From: Elymus sibiricus
Taxonomy: Eukaryota > Streptophyta > Magnoliopsida > Poales > Poaceae
Length of the DNA stretch: 64,000 nucleotides
NCBI GenBank assembly: GCA_039707655.1
Contig: CM077666.1
Span: 399,113,886-399,177,885 of the forward strand
Direction: 5' to 3'
Shown here: positions 57,492 through 64,000 of the stretch, piece by piece
Layout of the letters: every line of letters starts with the position of its first letter
How positions within the stretch are numbered: position 1 is the stretch's first letter
Notes under the pieces: generated by a model
Seen by the model: the letters and a program-made list of their open reading frames with translations, nothing else
What the model was told of the DNA's origin: nothing
The model's database searches: none
Translations under genes and position numbers: made by a program

Positions 57492-57752
57492 TAGAGCATC
57501 TCCGACGCGCGGCCGTCAATATTGCCATTGCAACAAAGCCTTTGGAATTGCAACAAGACTGTTATTGCAATTGCAACAAGATCCTTTCCTAACCTTCACG
57601 CCTTCCCTGTAGATCATGAGCGCCATCGGCTCGATCCGCTGCTTCCCGGAGACCCCGTCGTTGGGATGTCGGAGCGGCGGCTCCGGAGCTCATCGTCATG
57701 GAGGGGTGCCAGCATTGGTCACATGGGTGGCAGTGTCGTTGACCAACGTGGT
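57492..57752. other. Spacer between LINE and minisatellite
   Basis: agagcatctccgacgcg at 57493 resembles the end of a TIR element. Several cattgcaacaa/aattgcaacaa words follow. No gene seen. Confidence 0.35.
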
Positions 57753-58079
57753 GCGCGGCCTCAGGGTCGGCGTGGATGTCGGAGCAGCGGCTCCGGAGAT
57801 GATTGTTGGGTGTCGGCTCCGGTTACTCGGGTGACGAAGCTGGCGGCTCGCCTGGAGCGCGGCCTCGGGGTCGACGTGTGAGGTTTCCGTATGTACGTCG
57901 GAGCGATGGCTCCGGAGATGGTTGTAGGGTGTTGGCTCCGGTCGCTCGGGCGGCAGAGCTGGCGGCTCACCTAGTGCATGGCCTTGGGGTCGGCGTGGAT
58001 GCCGGAGCGGCAGCTTCGGTTCTGGTTGTAGGGTGTCGGCTTTGGGTTACTGGGTGATGGAGCCGGCGGCTCGCTTGGT
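57753..58079 (+). repeat. GC-rich minisatellite, unit about 104-119 bp, split by a solo LTR
   Basis: Units start gcgcggcctcagggtcggcg at 57753, gcgcggcctcggggtcgacg at 57857 and gcatggccttggggtcggcg at 57976. A fourth begins at 60070 on the other side of the solo LTR. Each contains a cggctccggag..gttg..gggtgtcggctccgg core. Frames are open by composition but not protein-like. Confidence 0.75.
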
Positions 58080-60063
58080 GTAGGAGATATGCCCTAGAGG
58101 CAATAATAAATGTTATTGATTATCTCCCTGTTCATAATTAGGTTTATGTTCCATGCTATAACTGCTATGGTTCTCGAGTCTGCAATAACCACGAGGCTCG
58201 GAGGAAGACTCATATGCACGTGTGGAATAATAAACGGTAAAATGTATTCCTAGTCTGGCCTCTAAGACTGGCTCAAGTATTGCATGATGATCCTGTTTTC
58301 CTGATCATGGGCATGGCTATGCCGGCAATTTTGAGGGCGCAATGTTGGTAGAACACTTGTGTTGAATAGACCCGAATTGATGTTATGCTATGAGATACAT
58401 TCGTCATAAGTTAATGGTTTATAACACAGAGATGGTTAACGTTTGCATAATTCCTTAGACCATGAGAGTATCGAGTTTCTTCATGCTTGCTTCATGAACT
58501 TTGGGGTTTGTTAAACGTCATCCGTAAATGGATGGCTATTACGGCGGCTTACGGGTTCACGGAAAAGTATGTCAAGTAACTTGATAGCTCAAGATTGGGA
58601 TTTGCTCCTCCGACGATGGAGAGATATCTCTGGGCCCTCTCGGTGTTACGGTATCCATCATCGTCTGGCCAGACACTTTGTGATTTGATCACAGGGATGC
58701 CGGAACACGGGAACGAGAAAAGAGAACAATACCGGTAACGAGGTAACTGGCATAGTGGACAAGTTGTTGATCCACGGGGATGCCTACATGTCTCACCTCG
58801 GGTATTTGTAACATATCGCGAAGCAATAGGAATAGCACACGGCAACTGGAGGTTCACTCGAATATTCATTCGTGTGGGTATAGGGATCAATATGGGTGTC
58901 CACGGCTCCGATGTTGATCATTGATCGGAAGGGGTTCCGGGTCATGTCTATGCTTCACCGAACCTATAGGGTCACACGCTTAAGGGTCATCTATCTGCTG
59001 AATACTAGACAGGGAGTCTGAGAGAAAATCACCGAAAAAGTTTTCGGACACCGGAAAAGTTTCGGACAGCGGAAAAGTTCCGCAGAGAGAACACCGGAAC
59101 AGTTTCGGTAAAACTGAAAAGTTGTTTCAGGGGATAACATAAAGTCAAATTGGTTTTGGCACATGCCTGATAATTCTTGGAGGGTGCCAGAATCATTCTG
59201 GAAACTTTCTGGAATTTTCCGGGATGAAAACCGGAAATGTTCCGGAGCTGCCGAAACCGCTTTAGATGCTTTTCGCAGATGAAAATCACTAAACCGGAAT
59301 TGTTCCGGATCGCATTGAAAATTATTTTAGTGGGTACTGGAAATGTTCTAAGCCCACATAAATATTTTCAGTTCGACCGGACGCTGAAAAATGTCGTCAT
59401 GAATAGTGAAAGTGCTTTTTGGTTGCTTCTTGGAGAAGCTACCTTGAGGGCATTTTGGTAATTTTCATAGTGGATGGAAATATCTGAAAATATCTGGATA
59501 ACACTATTTATGAATAGTGGAAACACTATTCATGAATAGTAGAATCACTATTATGAATAGTGAAAATATCTGAGGGCATTTTGGTACTTTTACCATTGTC
59601 TCTCACCCTATAAATAGATGTGGAGGGTGCTCTCAAATATGACATCCTTGCTCTCATACACATGCCATAGACTTGTCTGGCTTCTCTCTCCCTCCCAGCG
59701 AAATAGTTTCGTAGAGCCGAAAGGCTGTCTGGGTTCCGGCAGGAACTAGTTCTGGACGGCGAAGCCCTGCCGGATAGTTGAGACCGTATGTGTGCAACTC
59801 TGTAGAGAGGTCGTAGTTTCGGTCTTAGTTTCGATGGTCCTCCCGAAGGTTATTCATCCTCGCGGGTGAGGGTATTCATCCTCGCGGGTGGGAGGTTGTA
59901 AATCCTAGCTGCGGGGATCTGCACCGCCGATCGTCATCGACTCTACTTCCGCTGCGCTACGAGTCGGTAACGAGAAAGATCAAACCTTGTATGCAGTCTC
60001 CATAGTGATCCTGGGCTGGTACGTAGGTCGGAAATTTTTTGTTTTCTGCTGCGTTACCCTTCA
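58080..60063 (+). mobile_element. Solo LTR, Copia-like (TGTAGGAGATATGCCC)
   Basis: A 1984-bp LTR starting TGTAGGAGATATGCCCTAGA and ending GTTACCCTTCA, with a perfect duplication cttgg (58075-58079 and 60064-60068). Its first 40 bp resemble the BARE/WIS/Angela start but the rest is different. At 59502-59562 it carries three copies of the palindrome cactattNatgaatagtg, followed by a TATA box (tataaatag, 59609-59617). Many ccggaa/ttccgg palindromes lie at 59030-59310. Confidence 0.92.
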
Positions 60064-60068
60064 CTTGG

Positions 60069-60229
60069 TGCGCGGCCCTGGGGTCGGCGTGTCTTGATGG
60101 TGCCCTGTTGGGGGCGTGTTGTAACGGTTTTCGCCTGGGTTTCCGTTAATTAACCGAGCAACTCTCTCCTACCTTTTTTAAAGAATCAGACCCTAAGGGA
60201 CCGCGTTTCAAAAAAAAAATCCACGGGCA
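60069..60229. other. Minisatellite end and A-rich tract
   Basis: Continues the minisatellite unit to about 60095, then runs to a ten-base A run at 60212-60221 that could be the tail of an old retroposon. No gene. Confidence 0.4.
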
Positions 60230-60560
60230 CATTAGTTTAATCAACATCATAGGATCATTGATTATTTTCCTTTCAAAAATTATATCATTTCAACATCGAT
60301 CTCAAAATAGTCCAAAACATCGCAACAATGCCAACCAAAATCAATTTTCTGCTATCCTTCGGGAAACCTCTAAGCCAGCTTCCAAAGCAGTCACACAAAT
60401 TAACATAATTGAATTAAGATCAAAGGCACATTTTAACAAACTCAAGATAAGCCTAGCAGTCGAGCAATGTAAAAACATATGATCAATACTTTCATCTTGA
60501 CCACAAAAGACACATAGTTTGCTCGACCGTTGCATCATTGTGAGGCATACAACCATAATT
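60230..60560 (-). pseudogene. LINE zinc-binding domain remnant, reverse strand
   Basis: The minus strand encodes CVFCGQDESIDHMFLHCSTA, the C..C....H....C pattern of the reverse-transcriptase zinc-binding domain. It then carries FERKIINDPM in another frame, as near the end of plant LINE ORF2. One or more frame changes are present. It is unrelated in orientation to the LINE at 54515-57491. Confidence 0.7.
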
Positions 60561-61263
60561 ATTAAGGGATTTCTATTTCTGTGCCCTCGGTTGCTTAGTA
60601 CTACTCAGTTTTCCCCTACCCAACTATCGTCCCTCACTTTTCCCCTCCACTACTTGCCCGACACTCAAAGATGCCCAAAAAGGAGTGTTTCCGTCGGGTC
60701 AATGTAGTTGACCGTTACTTGGCGCATATACTGACGCGTGGGACACCCAGGACCCACCTATCAGTGTCTAGTATATTAGGAAAAAAATAGTGGAATATAC
60801 TGACGCTTGGGACACCGCATGACCCACATGTCAGTGTCTGATTTATTTGCAAAAGAAGGGTGGAATATAATGCCGCCCGTGGGGGTCGAACTCGGGACCA
60901 ACGCTTGATTATGCATCGTGCGGGCCATTTCAGCTGTGTGTGTCTGTTTGCTTATGGGCAGAGCTATTTGACCTGATATTTTCTACGTTAGAGAAGGGCC
61001 CACGAGTCAGTGACACTGGAAAGATAGAACGCGGCGGTGTTTATGTTACAGAATGGCCCACGAATCAGTGACACTGGAAAGATAGAACGCGACGGTGTAA
61101 AACACAGCAGATTCAGAGATTCAGAGATTCAAATAAGCTTAATAACCACACTCTTAGATTTGTTTAACGCATAACAGAGCGAACTGACATAGTGACATTA
61201 CACTAATACGATATTTTAATAGGGGCGACATAAGATGGCCGGCTGACGGCGACAGCGACAACA
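60561..61263. other. Gene-free stretch with short direct repeats
   Basis: Two related copies of actgacgcKtgggacac...cagtgtct occur at 60729-60770 and 60799-60840. Two copies of a 52-bp unit (gggcccacgagtcagtgaca onwards) occur at 60997 and 61049. gattcagagattcagagatt is a small tandem at about 61109. No gene found. Confidence 0.5.
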
Positions 61264-61926
61264 GATGGACGGCTACTTGTCTTCATCATCTGAAAGGATG
61301 ATGGTGCCATCGTCGTCGTTGTGGTCTTTGTCGGAGGAGGAGGATAGGATGACGATGTCCGGTTCCTCGCATTCCGCCTCGACGGCGGCCGCTGCATGCA
61401 GAGTCGCCGCCCTCCTCTGCTCTCGAGCTGCAGCCTCTTCTTCAGCCGCCCGGCGCCTGACAGCCTCTGCCTGCGTCATGGACAGAGACGCGGCTAGCAC
61501 TGCCTGGTCGAGCTGCTGTTGCGCCGTGCGCAGGGCCTCCTCGGCCTAGGCAGTGAGCACAGCAGCATCGTACGCAAGAGCCGGTACGTCTTCCTTGGCC
61601 TCATCTTCCACGCCATGGATGTCGAGGTGCTTCTGCATCGCCTCGAAGGCCACCTCCTCCTCGGCGTCCTCCTCCTAGAGCTCCCTGTGGTTACGAGACA
61701 GCTCGGACGGCGTGGGCTCGAGCTCGAAGTGGTTGGAGTTGGAGCCCGAGCCCACCAAGGAAGCGCCGTAGTTGGAGCTACCGCCAGGGTTGAAGCCCGT
61801 GCCGGAGTTGGAGCCGCTGCCGGTGCCGGGCACCGTCGCCCTGGGCAAAGACCTCCCGTGGAGATCCTTCCGGTCTGTCGCTGCCTCACCATGGCGGACG
61901 TGTGGAAGCAATGCAGTGAAAAGCAT
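61264..61926 (-). pseudogene. Acidic, coiled-coil-like hypothetical protein, two in-frame amber stops
   Basis: On the minus strand one frame runs from ATG at 61926 to a stop just below 61273, interrupted by TAG at 61675-61677 and TAG near 61547. Each is one C-to-T change from CAG. The N-terminal part is Gly/Ser/Asn-rich (GSGSNSGTGFNPGGSSNYG). The middle is Glu/Ala-rich and probably helical (EALRTAQQQLDQAV, RRRAAEEEAAAREQ). The C-terminus is acidic (EEPDIVILSSSSDKDHNDDD). No known domain. A stronger Kozak-like ATG near 61895 is in another frame. It may be a pseudogene of a nuclear protein or of a transposon-borne ORF. Confidence 0.4.
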
Positions 61927-62127
61927 CGGTGGAATGATGCCGGACGCAGGTATTTAATCAAGGGAGTGCGGGGAGTGAGGCGTCCGTGGCGGGAGATTGT
62001 TTTCGTGGCATCAAGAATTGGCGGGACTGCCCGGTGGCGCGAAGGGCGGTGGTGGTGGCAATAGGGCCCCGCCACGTGGCTCTGCCCTCTTGATGGCAAG
62101 CGTACGGGCGACGGCGGAGCAGAGAGA

Positions 62128-63825
62128 GTTTCATGAATTATCTAGTTTTATTTCTATATTTCATCCATTTACTGAATTTCTAGAGATTTATTAGGACTTG
62201 CTCAAATTTGAACTACAAGTGTCATGTATCTTGGTCCTGAAAATTGGCAAAAAATCATGTTTAGCTTTTGAATTAGTGGTGCAGGCATTGAGCACAACCA
62301 AAGTTGAAATTCCCAACCATCTAGTAGGATTGGTCAACCTTGCAAGTTTGACCACATTTTTGAAAAAAATCAAAGAAAATGAAAAAACCTCAAAAAAATG
62401 AAATCCTTGTGCATGGAGCCCTTTTGTGTGAACTAGTTACTGGGAAAAATCATAGACTTGCAATACCACAAGTTTGAAAAAAAACCTTCACAAAATGGCC
62501 TATCTACTATGAACGTGTATGGAGTTCAAGGCATATGCCCTTGGTCATGGACAAATCCATGGCATAGTTCATAAGAACATGTCCAAATTTGGCACAACCA
62601 TGGGTGTTACCATTGTGGACAATGTTTGCATAGCAATTATAATTTTTTTTGGAATAAAAGCTTATTTTTCCATTTTTCAAGTGCTAGAAATGACCTTTTT
62701 TTGTGTGAAGTAAGTGCCTGAAATAAGTTATAAAATTGGGTCTTGCCATTTTTCATCCAAAGTAGACCACATTGGATGCACACTGCCCAAGTTTCATGAA
62801 TTATCTAGTTTTATTTCTATATTTCATCCATTTACTGAATTTGTAGAGATTTATCAGGACTTGCTCAAATTTGAACTACAAGTGTCATGTACCTTGGTCC
62901 TGAAAATTGGCAAAAATCATGTTTAGCTTTTGAATAGGTGGTGTGGGCACTGGGCACAACCAAAGTTGAAATTCCCAACCATCTGGTAGGATTGGTCAAC
63001 CTTGCAAGTTTGACCACATTTTTGAAAAAAATCAAAGAAAATGAAAAAAGCCTCAAAAAAATGAAATCCTTGTGCATGGAGCCCTTTTGTGTGAACTAGT
63101 TGGTGGGAAAAATCATAGACTTGCAATACGAGAAGTTTAAAAAAAAACCTTCACAAAATGGCCTATCTACTATGAACTTGTATGGATTTCAAGGCATATG
63201 CCCATGGTCATGGCCAAATCCATGGCATAGTTCATAATAACATGTCCAAATTTGGCACAACCATGGGTGTTACCATTGTGGACAATGTTTGCATGGCAAG
63301 TATAATTTTTTTTGGAATAAAAGCTTATTTTTTCTATTTTTCAAGTGCTAGAAATGACTTTTTTGTGAAGTAAGTGCCTGAAATAAGTTATAAAATTGGG
63401 TCTTGCCATTTTTCATCCAAAGTAGACCACATTGGATGCACACTGCCCAAGTTTCATGAATTGTCTAGTTTTATTTATATATTTCATCCATTTACTGAAT
63501 TTCTAGAGATTTATCAGAACTAGCTCAAATTTGAACTACAAGTGTCATGTATCTTGGTCCTAAAAATTGGCAGAAATCATGTTTAGCTTTTGAATTGTTG
63601 GTGTAGGCACTGGGCACAACCAAAGTTGGAATTCCCAACCATCTGGTAGGATTGGTCAACCTTGCAAGTTTGACCACATTTTGAAAAAATCAAAGAAAAT
63701 GAAAAAAGGCTCAAAAAATGAAATCCTTGTGCATGGAGCTCTTTTGTGTGAACTACTTGCTGGGAAAAATCATAGACTTGCAATACCACATGTTTGAAAA
63801 AAAAACCTTGACAAAATGAAATCCT
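62128..63825 (+). repeat. Large tandem repeat, unit about 661 bp, about 2.6 copies
   Basis: Copies start gtttcatgaattRtctagtt at 62128, 62791 and 63451 (663 and 660 bp apart). The third stops after about 375 bp. Units are roughly 93-95 percent alike by eye and AT-rich, with no conserved open frame (the small frames in the copies are broken by length changes in A and T runs). Family not recognised. 61927-62127 before it is GC-rich and featureless. Confidence 0.85.
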
Positions 63826-63842
63826 TGTGCATGGAGCCCATT

Positions 63843-63945
63843 TTAAGTAAGTTTTGCATGCTGCTATTTTTGGTAAGTTTTGCATGTTCCTATTTTAGGT
63901 AAGTTTTGCATGTTCTTGCTTTTTTAGGTAAGTTTTACATGATGC
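63843..63945 (+). repeat. Short tandem repeat, unit about 30 bp
   Basis: Four copies of aagtaagttttgcatgYt / aggtaagttttRcatg follow the 661-bp array directly. The window ends 55 bp later, so the outer boundary is unknown. Confidence 0.75.
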
Positions 63946-64000
63946 ACACATGCAAAACCCTCTGAACGTACAAAATCCAAAATGTAGTATACACCAATTG

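Noticed and set aside
60880..60910. ggtcgaactcgggacc as the T arm of a tRNA gene
   Set aside because: No acceptor stem, D arm or anticodon arm could be folded around it.

Overview
This is plant nuclear DNA, most likely from a Triticeae grass (wheat, barley or Aegilops type). The evidence is a pile of nested LTR retrotransposons, a Copia element with BARE/WIS/Angela-type ends, a Cassandra TRIM carrying 5S-derived sequence, Stowaway and Tourist MITEs, a CACTA end with subterminal repeats, and LINE, hAT and Mutator-like remnants. I found no bacterial or organellar genes.

The only ordinary genes are two tandem serine carboxypeptidase-like (SCPL) paralogues on the minus strand. Copy B (50742-53852) is compact, with 13 exons in 3.1 kb, and looks normal, but one extra base near the end of exon 2 shifts the frame and gives a stop in exon 4. 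Copy A looks wrecked: exons 7-13 lie at 3868-5268, exon 6 alone at 29304-29341, and exons 1-5 at 47369-48364. Joined, these 13 exons have the same phases as copy B, consensus splice sites and no stop, and would encode 482 residues. Intron 6 would be 24,035 bp (72 bp in copy B) and intron 5 would be 18,027 bp (551 bp in copy B).

Layout: 1-2862 holds decayed DNA-transposon material ending in a CACTA terminus. 3868-5268 is the 3' part of copy A. Copy A intron 6 contains Stowaway and Tourist MITEs, Helitron-like termini, a solo LTR (6973-8639), a gag-only Gypsy element with 4.2 kb LTRs (8846-19534) and a very young but defective Copia element (19887-28752). Intron 5 contains a solo LTR (29648-34472) with a Cassandra inside, then a LINE cut into pieces by a reverse-strand solo LTR (35077-36817), a hAT element (37796-40842, itself carrying a polyadenylated retroposon and a solo LTR) and two hAT elements that share one target site (41039-43708 and 43717-44012). 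A Mutator-like element filled with GTGAAAT repeats (44431-46429) follows.

The copy A promoter carries a 1.7 kb Mutator-like element (48499-50180). The copy B promoter carries a 22-bp LINE-type stub with a 15-bp target duplication. Beyond copy B lie a broken LINE (54515-57491) with a Tourist MITE inside, a minisatellite split by a solo LTR (58080-60063), a reverse-strand LINE scrap, a decayed acidic-protein reading frame (61264-61926) and a tandem array of about 661-bp units running to the window edge.

Target-site duplications, reading frames and splice sites were read directly from the sequence. Element family names, the claim that copy A is one gene and any statement about expression are inference.
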